From contig NZ_JACHLN010000002.1 of the NCBI RefSeq assembly GCF_014204495.1, positions 682,001-746,000 on the forward strand: 64,000 bases of DNA, in the 5' to 3' direction. Every line of letters begins with the position of its first letter. Within the stretch, counting starts at the first letter, position 1. This DNA comes from Sphingomonas kyeonggiensis (lineage in GTDB: Bacteria; Pseudomonadota; Alphaproteobacteria; Sphingomonadales; Sphingomonadaceae). The translations under genes and the position numbers were made by a program. Shown in pieces: positions 23,277 through 33,164 of the stretch. The notes under the pieces were generated by a model, which was not told the origin of the DNA, did no database searches, and saw only the letters and a list, made by a program, of their open reading frames with translations.

Positions 23277-23723
23277 TTAACCCAACGGCTTGCGCAGGAT
23301 CACTACCGGCATGCCGTTCGTGTCGTTTTCGAAGCCCGAAATCTGGAATCCGTGCCGCAGATTGAGCAGGATCATCGGATTGTTCGCCGCCCGGGTGCGG
23401 GTCTCGGCGAAACGATAGCCCAGCGCGGCGGCGTCCGCATGCTGGCGCCGCATCAGTTCGGAGGCGACGCCCTGCCCCCGCAATTCGGGCATCACCCCGC
23501 CCAGCCAGCTGTAGAGCAACGCATCGCCGCGCCGGTAACTGAGCTTGAACCCTTTCCAGCTGCCGTCCTCGATCGCCAGCCAGAGCAGCGGCTCCTCCAG
23601 CCGCCCCAGCCGGTCGAGCAGGTAGCTGTCGGTGAAATCGGGAAAGACCGCCCGGCACAGATGCAGCAAGGGCGCGGCGGCATCTGCCACCGCGCCCTCG
23701 AAGCGTTCATAAATGATCGGCAC
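23277..23723 (-). CDS. GNAT family N-acetyltransferase
   Basis: The 148-residue protein shows the acetyl-CoA loop in VMPELRGQGVASELMRRQ (near residue 85) and a C-terminal NPMILLNLRHGFQISGF typical of GNAT enzymes. Substrate unknown. It starts 5 bases after the ettA stop on the same strand, so the two may be co-transcribed. Confidence 0.82.
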   Translation of the reverse strand: MPIIYERFEGAVADAAAPLLHLCRAVFPDFTDSYLLDRLGRLEEPLLWLAIEDGSWKGFKLSYRRGDALLYSWLGGVMPELRGQGVASELMRRQHADAAALGYRFAETRTRAANNPMILLNLRHGFQISGFENDTNGMPVVILRKPLG

Positions 23724-23728
23724 GCCGA

Positions 23729-25408
<1,680 letters not shown>

Positions 25409-25657
25409 GTGGCGGTCTCCGTTCGCAGGTCTGGATATGCAGGAAGTTTGGCGGCGATGTAGCGATCACCCGGCCAAATGGCAACGCGCTCGGCATGTTC
25501 GGAGGCGCGGCTTGCAATGTTGGATTTCGTCCGATCTGGTCGAGCGGCCGCGGCGGCAAAGGCCAGTCCGGATCACGAGGAGTCGCATTGGCCAGAAATG
25601 CACCGGAAACCGTCGGCGCATTGCCGAATGTTTCGGGGGCGGTTAGCGTCGCCGGCC

Positions 25658-27040
25658 ATGAACAAGCGCACCCTGCTCGCGGCTGCCGCCGCTCTCGCCC
25701 TGCCCTTCCCCGCTCTGGCCCAGAGTGCCGCGCACGATCCCGTGGCGCTGCGCGACGCCGCCTTGAGCGACAATCTCGCCTGGGAGATCACCGAGGGGCT
25801 TACCACCGAAGTCGGCCAGCGCCTCGCCGCGACCGAGGCCGAGGCGCGGGCGCGTGCCTGGGCGGTGAAGAAGCTCACGGCGCTCGGCTTCAAGAACGTC
25901 CATATCGAGACGTACAAGATGCCGCTGTGGGAGCGTGGGATCGAGACCGCCGAAGTGCTGGGCGGCGCCGCGCAGAAGCTCGCCATCGCGGCGCTCGGCA
26001 ATTCGGGCTCGACGGGTCCGAAGCCGATCGAGGCGGAAGTCGTCGCCTTTGCGACGCTCGCCGATCTCCAGGCGGCGCCTGCCGCGGCGGTGAAGGGCAA
26101 GATCGTCTATGTCGGCAATTCGATGACGCCGACGCAGGATGGCTCGCAATACGGCTTTTTCGGCGGTGCCCGCCGCGCGGGTCCGAGCATTGCGGCGAGC
26201 AAGGGCGCCGCGGCGATCCTTATCCGCTCGATTGGCACCGATTATCACCGGAATCCGCACACCGGCGTGACAAGCTGGGTCGCAGGTGTGAATCCCATCG
26301 GCGCCGCCGCCCTCAGCCTCCCGGATTCCGATCAGCTCGAGCGGCTGCTCAAGCGTGGACCGGTGAAACTGCGCGTGCAGATCACCGCCGGCATGAAGGG
26401 CGAGGCCGAATCGGGCAACGTCATCGCCGATGTTCCGGGCAGCGATCCTTCGGCCGGGATCATCCTGATCGGCGGCCATCTCGACAGCTGGGACCTCGGC
26501 ACCGGCGCCATTGACGATGCCTCGGGCGTGGGGATCACCACCGCCGCCGCCAAGCGGATCATGGATGCCGGCCAGCCGAAGCGCACGATCCGGGTCGTCT
26601 GGTTCGGCGCGGAGGAACCGGGTGGCTTCGGCGGCGCAGCCTATGCCAAGGCGCACGCAAACGAGCGCCACGTCCTGGCCCAGGAATCGGATTTCGGCGC
26701 CGACCGCGTCTGGAAGTTCGAAACCAACCTGCCCGCGGGTGCCAAGCCGATCGCCGATCGCCTCGCCACCGTGCTCGCGCCGCTCGGCATCTCGCGCGGA
26801 CGCGGCACCGCGCATGGCGGCACCGATGTCGGCCCCGTGATCAATACCGGTGTCGGCGTGGTCGATCTGTCCCAGTCGGGCCTGCGCTATTTCGACTATC
26901 ACCACACGCCCGACGACACGCTCGACAAGATCGATCCGGTGCAGCTGCGCCAGAATGTGGCAGCCTGGACCGCGATGCTCGCGGTGACCGCTAACGCTCC
27001 CGAGGATATCGGCCCGATCCCCAAGGGTGAGGGCGAGTAA
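25658..27040 (+). CDS. M28 family zinc peptidase, secreted
   Basis: The 460-residue protein has a signal peptide (cleavage after ALA, before QSAAHD). A PA-like insert precedes the catalytic domain, whose metal ligands are visible: His and Asp in GGHLDSWDLGTGAIDDASG (near residue 274), the Glu pair in FGAEEPGGFG (near 313), Asp in ESDFGADRVW and the final His in DYHHTPDDT (near 421). Members are aminopeptidases or carboxypeptidases of the periplasm. The ATG at 25658 gives the signal peptide directly. Confidence 0.9.
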   Translation: MNKRTLLAAAAALALPFPALAQSAAHDPVALRDAALSDNLAWEITEGLTTEVGQRLAATEAEARARAWAVKKLTALGFKNVHIETYKMPLWERGIETAEVLGGAAQKLAIAALGNSGSTGPKPIEAEVVAFATLADLQAAPAAAVKGKIVYVGNSMTPTQDGSQYGFFGGARRAGPSIAASKGAAAILIRSIGTDYHRNPHTGVTSWVAGVNPIGAAALSLPDSDQLERLLKRGPVKLRVQITAGMKGEAESGNVIADVPGSDPSAGIILIGGHLDSWDLGTGAIDDASGVGITTAAAKRIMDAGQPKRTIRVVWFGAEEPGGFGGAAYAKAHANERHVLAQESDFGADRVWKFETNLPAGAKPIADRLATVLAPLGISRGRGTAHGGTDVGPVINTGVGVVDLSQSGLRYFDYHHTPDDTLDKIDPVQLRQNVAAWTAMLAVTANAPEDIGPIPKGEGE

Positions 27041-27080
27041 GGGAACCGACGGGCGACCTTGCCCATTGATGGCCGCTAGC

Positions 27081-27119
27081 TGGCAAGATTTAGGCAAAAA
27101 AATGTCCTAAATTTTGCCA
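27081..27119. repeat. Long inverted repeat downstream of the M28 peptidase gene
   Basis: A 14-bp stem (27081-27094 with 27106-27119) has a single G-T and an 11-base loop containing seven As. It is AT-rich against GC-rich surroundings. On the minus strand the loop reads as a T-run, so it is not a normal terminator for the plus-strand gene. It could be an operator for the lipoprotein promoter 17 bases on. Confidence 0.6.
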
Positions 27120-27128
27120 GTGGGTGAA

Positions 27129-27163
27129 TTTGCGATTGACGCAAACGCAACGACCGCTATGCC
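27129..27163 (+). promoter_or_regulatory. Likely sigma-70 promoter with overlapping palindrome, for the small lipoprotein gene
   Basis: TTGACG (27136-27141) and TATGCC (27158-27163) are spaced by 16 bases. The inverted repeat TTTGCG-N5-CGCAAA (27129-27145) overlaps the -35 box and could be bound by a repressor. Confidence 0.5.
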
Positions 27164-27225
27164 AACGGTTCGCGGCGGCTAATCGGGCCGGATGCGAAAC
27201 GTTTGAGTTCCTCTAGGAGCACCAC

Positions 27226-27438
27226 ATGAAGAAGATCCTCATTGTTGCTGCGACCGCCGGCCTGATGTCGCTCGCGGCTTGCGGTGGCGCCACCACCAAC
27301 ACCACCGAGAACACCACCGAAGTCGCGAACGCAGCTGCGTACGACAACGTTGCCGAAGAGACCACCAACGTGGAAGCGGCGAACGTCCTCGAGAACGCCG
27401 TTGTCGAAGGCAACGTCGCCGAGACGAACGCTCACTAA
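27226..27438 (+). CDS. Small Asn/Thr/Glu-rich lipoprotein
   Basis: The 70-residue protein has a lipoprotein signal peptide with lipobox LAAC, so Cys19 would be acylated. The 52-residue mature part is built of Thr, Asn, Glu, Ala and Val (TTNTTENTTEVAN and similar), has no globular signature and is probably disordered. Similar small lipoproteins are common in sphingomonads, function unknown. The ribosome site is TAGGAG and a strong terminator follows, suggesting a well-expressed single gene. Confidence 0.85.
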   Translation: MKKILIVAATAGLMSLAACGGATTNTTENTTEVANAAAYDNVAEETTNVEAANVLENAVVEGNVAETNAH

Positions 27439-27479
27439 TCTCTGTTCGGCACCCGGCCTCTGGCCGGACCGAGAGATAG

Positions 27480-27509
27480 AAGGACGCTCCCGCAAGGGGG
27501 CGTCCTTTT
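27480..27509 (+). terminator. Rho-independent terminator of the lipoprotein gene
   Basis: A 12-bp stem (27480-27491 with 27496-27507, one T-G pair) closed by a GCAA tetraloop runs into TTTT. Confidence 0.92.
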
Positions 27510-27568
27510 CCGTTTGGGCCTATCGCGCGCTCCGCTATGCCGGTGCGGATGTGGGGGAAGGATTGAGA

Positions 27569-28907
27569 ATGGGCGCAGTCACGACCAGCTTTGCCGAACA
27601 GCCAGCCAGGCCGCAGCGCTGGTGGCAAATGCTCTATGTCCAGGTGCTGATCGCGATTGCGGCGGGCGTGCTGGTCGGCGCGATCTGGCCCGCATTCGGC
27701 GCGTCGCTGGAGTGGCTGGGCATCGCCTTCGTCAAACCTGGTCAAGATGATCATCGCCCCGGTCATCTTCCTTACCCTGGTCACCGGCATCGCCGGCGCC
27801 CGCGAGCTGGGCTCGCTCGGCCGGGTGGTGATCAAGGCGCTCGCCTATTTCCTGTTCTTCTCTACGCTGGCCCTGATCCTCGGCTTGATTGTCGCCCATC
27901 TCGTCCAGCCCGGCGCGAGCATGCATATCGATCCGCACAGCCTGAGCGAGGCCAAGGTGGTTGGCTTCGAGAAACAGGCGCACGAGACGACGGTCCAGGG
28001 CTTCCTGCTCGCAATCATCCCCACCACCCTCGCCTCCGCGCTGACGAGCGGCTCGATCCTGCAGGTATTGTTCGTGGCCATCCTGTTCGGCGTGGCACTG
28101 GCTGGGCTCGGCGAACGCGTCCGCCCGCTGGTCGACCTGCTGGACCAGCTCGGCACCGTCGTGTTCCGCCTCGTCGCGATCCTGATGCGCGCGGCGCCCG
28201 TCGGCGCGTTCGGCGCCATGGCCTTCACCATCGGCAAGCACGGCCTGGGCGCGCTGTGGAACCTCGGCGGCCTGGTCGCGACCTTCTATGCCACCTCGGC
28301 GCTGTTCGTGCTCGTCGTCCTGGGCCTTGTCGGCTGGCTGGCGGGCTTCTCGATCCTCAAGCTGCTGCGCTACCTCAAGGCCGAGCTCCTCCTCGTCCTC
28401 GGCGCCTCCTCCTCCGAAGCCGCCCTGCCCGCGCTGATCGACAAGCTCGAGCGCGCCGGCTGCGACAAGGAAGTGGTCGGCGTGGTCGTGCCCGCCGGCT
28501 ATTCGTTCAACCTCGACGGCACCAACATCTACATGACGCTGGCCGCGCTGTTCATCGCCCAGGCCACGGGCGTGCACCTGTCGCTGGGCGAACAGCTGAT
28601 CCTGCTCGGCACCGCGATGCTCACCTCCAAGGGTGCCGCCGGCGTCACCGGCGCCGGCTTCGCGACGCTGGCGGCGACGCTGATGGTCGTGCCCTCGATC
28701 CCCGTTGCCGGCATGGCGCTGATCCTCGGCGTCGACCGCTTCATGAGCGAATGCCGCAGCCTGACCAACTTCATCGGTAACGCCGTGGCGACGATCGCGG
28801 TGGCGCGCTGGGAGGGACGGCTCGACCGCGACGCGCTGCAACGCGCACTCGACGGCAAAGCGGACAGCGGTCCGGCGCGGGTCGCGGCCGAAGCGGATCC
28901 GGACTGA
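27569..28907 (+). pseudogene. dctA: Dicarboxylate/cation symporter (DctA family), interrupted by a frameshift
   Basis: The family is the proton or sodium dicarboxylate symporters of the inner membrane. The N-terminus (MGAVTTSFAEQPARPQRWW, first helix, then GIAFVK) is read in one frame from 27569. From about 27737 the protein continues in another frame ([18 protein letters not shown]) through [30 protein letters not shown] and the rest. One extra A in the run at 27734-27736 (GTCAAACCTG where GTCAACCTG would read through as FVNLVKM) explains the break. All later motifs are intact. It is either a recent inactivating mutation or a sequencing error. Confidence 0.85.
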
Positions 28908-28916
28908 AATCCAGGA

Positions 28917-28996
<80 letters not shown>

Positions 28997-29045
28997 ACGC
29001 GGATCGCGGCCCTAGGGCCTTGGGGCCGGGCACGCAAGCAGTTGC

Positions 29046-29122
29046 TGGTGGGCCCGGCAGGACTTGAACCCGCAACCTAGCCGTTATGAGCGGCCAGCTC
29101 TAACCAATTGAGCTACAGGCCC
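29046..29122 (-). tRNA. tRNA-Ile2 (anticodon CAT, expected lysidine)
   Basis: The reverse strand gives acceptor GGGCCTG/CGGGCCC, anticodon loop CTCATAA and encoded CCA. The anticodon CAT alone would suggest Met. The C4-G69 and C5-G68 pairs, reported TilS determinants, and the resemblance to E. coli ileX point to the Ile isoacceptor for ATA codons. Confidence 0.87.
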
Positions 29123-29147
29123 CCAGCAAGACGGCCCTAGCGGAACC

Positions 29148-30164
29148 TCAGGCCGGCCTGCAAGCCGCCGCGACAATCTCGTCCACAGATGCCGAGCGCA
29201 CCCCCAGCCTGTCGAGCAGCGCCAGCACCTCGTCCCACCACCGCAGGAACGCCGCCAGATCGGCTTCGGTCCGGACATAAGGCGTATGACCGGGCTCTAC
29301 CGATGGAGAATGGAAGGCGAAGTTCAGCAGCCGCAGCCCCTCACCCACCGCGACCCGTATCGCTTCCTTGGCCTCGCCGAGCGGCATGTCCTCGGGCGTC
29401 AGCGCGACACGCGAGAGAAGCCCAAGCCGGGACGCTACGCCGATGCCATGCGGCAACCGCCCCAGCCCGCGGTGCAGCGCCGCCCCGCCCCGCCGCATTC
29501 GGCCGGTGAACACCGTGGTGAACGGCAGCTCGATCAGCGAACCGATCCGGAAGGCATCATTCGGCACCGCCGAGAAATCAGGACCGCCCTCGTCCGAATA
29601 ATCATAGGCCGAGCGCATCGAGCTATCGATCCGATAGCCAAGCTCGGCCAGAAGCGCCGGCGTATCCGGCCCGATCCCATAGCGCCCCGCACGATAGACA
29701 AGCGGCCGGCGCCCGGCTGCACGTTCCACGGCTTCGGTGAGCGCCACCAGCTTGGCCCGCTGCAGCTCGAGCGGGAGATTGCCGGCGAAACTGTTGAACC
29801 CGTTCACCGCCTCCTCGTGCGGAGGATTGACCCAGGGATGAAGCTGGGTGCCGATCGCGGAACGGCCGTCGCGGATCACTTCGCGCAACACCTCGATCGC
29901 GAGCGGCGAGGTCACGATCGGATAGTCGATCAGATAGGTGAGCGCGGCGCCCGCCGCCGCGAAACGGGCATGCACCGGCGGCAGGGCGGCCATATGGCGC
30001 GTGCCATCCGCATCGGCGCTGAGCGGCGCCCCCCAGTCAAACTCTTCCTCGGTGTCGACAAAGATGGTGAAGCGGGTGCCGAAATCGTCCGGCCACTGCA
30101 CGCGCGCATCCGGACCGGGCGCAGGCACGCGATAGCCGCTGCCCTGCTGGTCCCCGTTCCCCAT
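29148..30164 (-). CDS. Polysaccharide deacetylase-like (WalW-type) protein
   Basis: The 338-residue protein has a NodB-like barrel pattern: FTIFVDTEEEFDW near residue 32 (candidate catalytic Asp), TYLIDYPIV, GTQLHPWVNPP near 105 (metal His), and FHSPSVEPGHTPYV near 290. These fit carbohydrate esterase family 4-like enzymes, which often act on cell-surface polysaccharides. No signal peptide is seen. It begins just 2 bases after the histidine kinase stop, so the two genes are probably co-transcribed. Confidence 0.72.
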   Translation of the reverse strand: MGNGDQQGSGYRVPAPGPDARVQWPDDFGTRFTIFVDTEEEFDWGAPLSADADGTRHMAALPPVHARFAAAGAALTYLIDYPIVTSPLAIEVLREVIRDGRSAIGTQLHPWVNPPHEEAVNGFNSFAGNLPLELQRAKLVALTEAVERAAGRRPLVYRAGRYGIGPDTPALLAELGYRIDSSMRSAYDYSDEGGPDFSAVPNDAFRIGSLIELPFTTVFTGRMRRGGAALHRGLGRLPHGIGVASRLGLLSRVALTPEDMPLGEAKEAIRVAVGEGLRLLNFAFHSPSVEPGHTPYVRTEADLAAFLRWWDEVLALLDRLGVRSASVDEIVAAACRPA

Positions 30165-30165
30165 T

Positions 30166-32442
30166 TCAGCTCAGATGCGCTTGGCCCACCTGCTCGTTTA
30201 CGGCGGCCGGAAGCCGCAAAGTCAAGCTTTCCCGGCCAATGACGAGCGCGCCTCCCAGTTCGCGGGAGAGATTGCGGGCGAGCCGCAACGCGAAGCCGGT
30301 GCCGAGCAGCGTGATATCCTCGCGCTCGTCATCGATATCGAGCACCGAATCGCCGGGATAATCGGCAAGCGCCTGCGGACGATCGATCGTGATCGCCACC
30401 ATGTCCTTGCCCTCGGTCGCTACGTGCACGCCGATCCGCTCGCCCTGCCCGCTCGCCGAGACGAGCGTGGCAAGCAGGCGGGCGAGCAACCGCTCCACCG
30501 CACGGCGATCTCCCATGACCGAGAGATCCGCGATCGGCAGCGCGACCACCGAGCCACGCAATTCGGCAAGGGGTGCAAGGTCGTCGACGATCATCGCCAG
30601 CACCGGGCGAAGCGCGATCTGTCCCGGCACGAGCGACAGCGCGGCGCTGTCGATACGGGCGGCGAGATCGAGATCGTCGATCGCCCCCAGCAGCTCGCGC
30701 GCCTGCGAACGGATCACCTGGGCACGATCGCGATAGGCATCGCCGACCGGGCCGAGCATCTGGGCCTCGATCATCTCGGCGAAACCGGCGATCGCGTTGG
30801 TCGGCGTGCGCAGTTCATGGACCAGCTGGCGAAGGGAATCGGCGGGCATTGCCGGGCCGGCGAGCGGACGCAGCGGCTCGGCACGCTCATCGACACGCGG
30901 ACGGCGCGCCGTGCCGCGATAGCCGGTGAAACGGCCGTTGGAGGGATCGAACACCGGGATCGCCGAGATCAGCCAATCCCCCGCGGCATCCGACTCGCCC
31001 TCGACCGAGAGGCGGGCATTGGAGAACCCGGCGCGGCGGCGGAAAGCACCGCCGGCAACGCCATCGACACGCGAGCTCTCCGGGCCACCCGGCACGGACT
31101 GGCTGTCGAGCGACACGCCCACAAGCGGTGCACGGCTGACACCATCGACCCAACGGATCATGCCCTTGGCGTCGGTCTCGAAACGGAATTCATCGGCAGG
31201 ACGAAGCGCCGGCAATTCCTGCGGCCCGGCTTCCTCGCGATGGCGCCAGAACGCATCGATCCTCGCGACGACATCGGCAATCTCGAAGGTGCCGTCATCC
31301 TCGCCCGCGGCTTCTGCCGCCATCTGCCGCACTTCGGCGACCAGGACATCGCTATGTTCCATCGCCGAACCCTGCGCCCGGGCTTCCAGTGGCGCAATCG
31401 CTTCGACGGGAAGCGGTGACTCGTCTGTCCCGGATTGGACCGCACGGACCGGAATTGAGGGCGCTTCTACCGCTTGCGCCGCATCGGCAATCATCGACGG
31501 CGCAAGACCGGCAAGCGCAATGAAGGAGAAATCTTCATCCTCGCCGCCTGCGACGACAGGCTCGGGCTCAACCAGCGGCTCAAGCACCTGCTCGGCGACG
31601 GGCTCCGGCGCTTCGGCCAGTTCCGCATCGACGATCTCGACGGCGGCAGGCACCGATTCGGCTGCTGGCATCGCCTCGGGCAGGCGCGCCAGCAAGGCGG
31701 CAAGGCTCGCCTCCTGCGACGGAAGGCGCTGCGGGGCAGTGGCGCTCCAATAGACAAGCGCCGTGTCTTCGGCCTCCGCCTCCTCAGGCGCCTGCTCGAG
31801 CTCGGGCTCGACCAGCTGCTCAACCTGCTCAACAGCGTCCGCAAGGGGTTCGTCGTCGATTTCAACCGAAGCCGCTTCGGCCGGCGGTGCGTCGACGACC
31901 TCGGACCAGTCGATTGCGATCGCGCTGACCGCTTCCTCGGCGAGCACAGGCTCTGGATCCGCCGCCACTTCCGGCTCAGGCACCGGCAACTCGACGGGCA
32001 CTTCCTTGACCGTCTCGTCCGGCAGCACGAAATCGATCGGCCCGAAACTCTCGAGCGCGCGGCGCACCACCGGGCTCAGGTCACGCCGGTTGCGGAGAAC
32101 CGCGCGCGATGCCGGCGCGAGCTCGGGAAGAAGCTGGATCCATTCGCTGGAATTCATCCGCGCACTGCGCAGCACCGGCAGCGCAACCTGCAGCTCGTCA
32201 AGCGCGAACAGGCGAACGAGCGGCGGCGGGGGATCGGCGAATTCGAGTGCACGCGCACTGGCAGCGCGTACCGGCAAAGGCACCGAGTCGCGGATCGAGC
32301 GCAGCACGCTCATCGCGCGATGCCCGGCGACGGCGCGACGGCGACCGATCAGGTCGACGAGCTGTCGCCATGCGGACTGGACGCCATATGGCGTGCTCAG
32401 GTCCGAGGCGAGCACCGTCTCCAATGTATCGTCGAAGCGCAA
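30166..32442 (-). CDS. Soluble sensor histidine kinase with long acidic disordered linker
   Basis: The 758-residue protein has no membrane segment. The N-terminal 190 residues are helical (VLRSIRDSVPLPVR, RLFALDELQVALPVLRSARM). A roughly 230-residue Pro/Glu/Ala/Val-rich stretch follows and is probably disordered. A PAS-like region precedes the HisKA dimerisation helix with phosphoacceptor His in VHELRTPTNAIAGF near residue 540. The ATPase domain is degenerate but keeps GTGFALRLARNLSRELGG. I choose a TTG at 32442 (just before RFDDTLETVL) with AAAGGGTGAG upstream; a longer ATG frame to 32550 reads poorly. No response regulator is adjacent. Confidence 0.78.
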   Translation of the reverse strand: MRFDDTLETVLASDLSTPYGVQSAWRQLVDLIGRRRAVAGHRAMSVLRSIRDSVPLPVRAASARALEFADPPPPLVRLFALDELQVALPVLRSARMNSSEWIQLLPELAPASRAVLRNRRDLSPVVRRALESFGPIDFVLPDETVKEVPVELPVPEPEVAADPEPVLAEEAVSAIAIDWSEVVDAPPAEAASVEIDDEPLADAVEQVEQLVEPELEQAPEEAEAEDTALVYWSATAPQRLPSQEASLAALLARLPEAMPAAESVPAAVEIVDAELAEAPEPVAEQVLEPLVEPEPVVAGGEDEDFSFIALAGLAPSMIADAAQAVEAPSIPVRAVQSGTDESPLPVEAIAPLEARAQGSAMEHSDVLVAEVRQMAAEAAGEDDGTFEIADVVARIDAFWRHREEAGPQELPALRPADEFRFETDAKGMIRWVDGVSRAPLVGVSLDSQSVPGGPESSRVDGVAGGAFRRRAGFSNARLSVEGESDAAGDWLISAIPVFDPSNGRFTGYRGTARRPRVDERAEPLRPLAGPAMPADSLRQLVHELRTPTNAIAGFAEMIEAQMLGPVGDAYRDRAQVIRSQARELLGAIDDLDLAARIDSAALSLVPGQIALRPVLAMIVDDLAPLAELRGSVVALPIADLSVMGDRRAVERLLARLLATLVSASGQGERIGVHVATEGKDMVAITIDRPQALADYPGDSVLDIDDEREDITLLGTGFALRLARNLSRELGGALVIGRESLTLRLPAAVNEQVGQAHLS

Positions 32443-32554
32443 CGCGTGCTCACCCTTTACCCGGCACCGCGACGCGGGCCGTAACGATTCCTTAATGCGC
32501 CGGCCGCCCGTTCGAAACCGTCCATTTCGGCACGTCGCATTGTGGGACAATTGC

Positions 32555-32588
32555 GTTGCGGCGTAATAATATTATGTCTAAACGCAAC
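32555..32588. promoter_or_regulatory. Candidate operator/promoter of lrp
   Basis: An inverted repeat GTTGCG (32555-32560) and CGCAAC (32583-32588) encloses an AT-rich 10-bp palindrome ATAATATTAT (32566-32575), 36 bases before the ATG. Autoregulation by the Lrp protein is inferred. Confidence 0.45.
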
Positions 32589-32623
32589 ACACGGAAACGA
32601 ATCAAAAGACAGAAGGAACATAA

Positions 32624-33085
32624 ATGCGATTCGACGATATCGACGTACGGATTCTAGGCCTGCTTCAGGATAATGGCCGGATGACCAATGTCGAGCTTGC
32701 CGAACGCGTTGGGCTGACGGCGCCGCCGTGCCTGCGCCGTGTGCGTGCGCTTGAGCAACAGGGGGCCATCACCGGCTATCATGCCGCTCTCGATCCGGCC
32801 GCACTTGGCTATAATCTCACCGTGTTCGCGATGGTCAGCCTGAAGAGCCAGGCGGAATCGGATTTGCGTGCCTTCGAGCAGATGGTGGCGGACATTCCCG
32901 AGGTTCGCGAATGCCACATGCTCAACGGCGAGATCGACTTCATCCTCAAGATCGTCGCGCCCGACCTGCAGAGCTTCCAGCATATCCTGACGACGCGGCT
33001 CACGCCGGCGCCGAACGTGGAGCATGTGAAGACTTCGCTGACGATCCGCACCTCCAAGGCCCTGCCCGGCGTGCCGGTCGCCTGA
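32624..33085 (+). CDS. Lrp/AsnC family transcriptional regulator
   Basis: The 153-residue protein starts with the winged-helix DNA-binding domain (FDDIDVRILGLLQDNGRMTN, then ERVGLTAPPCLRRVRALEQQG) and ends with the RAM ligand-binding domain (VRECHMLNGEIDFILKIVAPD). This size and order are typical of Lrp. Targets cannot be deduced, but it is divergent from the histidine kinase gene. AT-rich palindromes lie in the gap, and a bidirectional terminator follows. Confidence 0.93.
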   Translation: MRFDDIDVRILGLLQDNGRMTNVELAERVGLTAPPCLRRVRALEQQGAITGYHAALDPAALGYNLTVFAMVSLKSQAESDLRAFEQMVADIPEVRECHMLNGEIDFILKIVAPDLQSFQHILTTRLTPAPNVEHVKTSLTIRTSKALPGVPVA

Positions 33086-33111
33086 TCCACTGCATCCAGG
33101 CGGAGAAACAA

Positions 33112-33139
33112 AAAGGGGCGGCCCGAAAGCCGCCCCTTT
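33112..33139. terminator. Bidirectional terminator between lrp and the TPR gene
   Basis: An 11-bp stem (33112-33122 with 33129-33139) with A-run on one side and T-run on the other serves both converging genes. Confidence 0.9.
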
Positions 33140-33164
33140 CCTGTTTCGGGCCCGAAGGCCGCGC

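Noticed and set aside
27569..28907. Programmed frameshift in dctA
   Set aside because: No slippery heptamer, stimulatory hairpin or family precedent; a one-base insertion is simpler.
29046..29122. Elongator tRNA-Met
   Set aside because: The anticodon is CAT, but the acceptor pairs C4-G69 and C5-G68 and the overall sequence fit the lysidine-type tRNA-Ile2.
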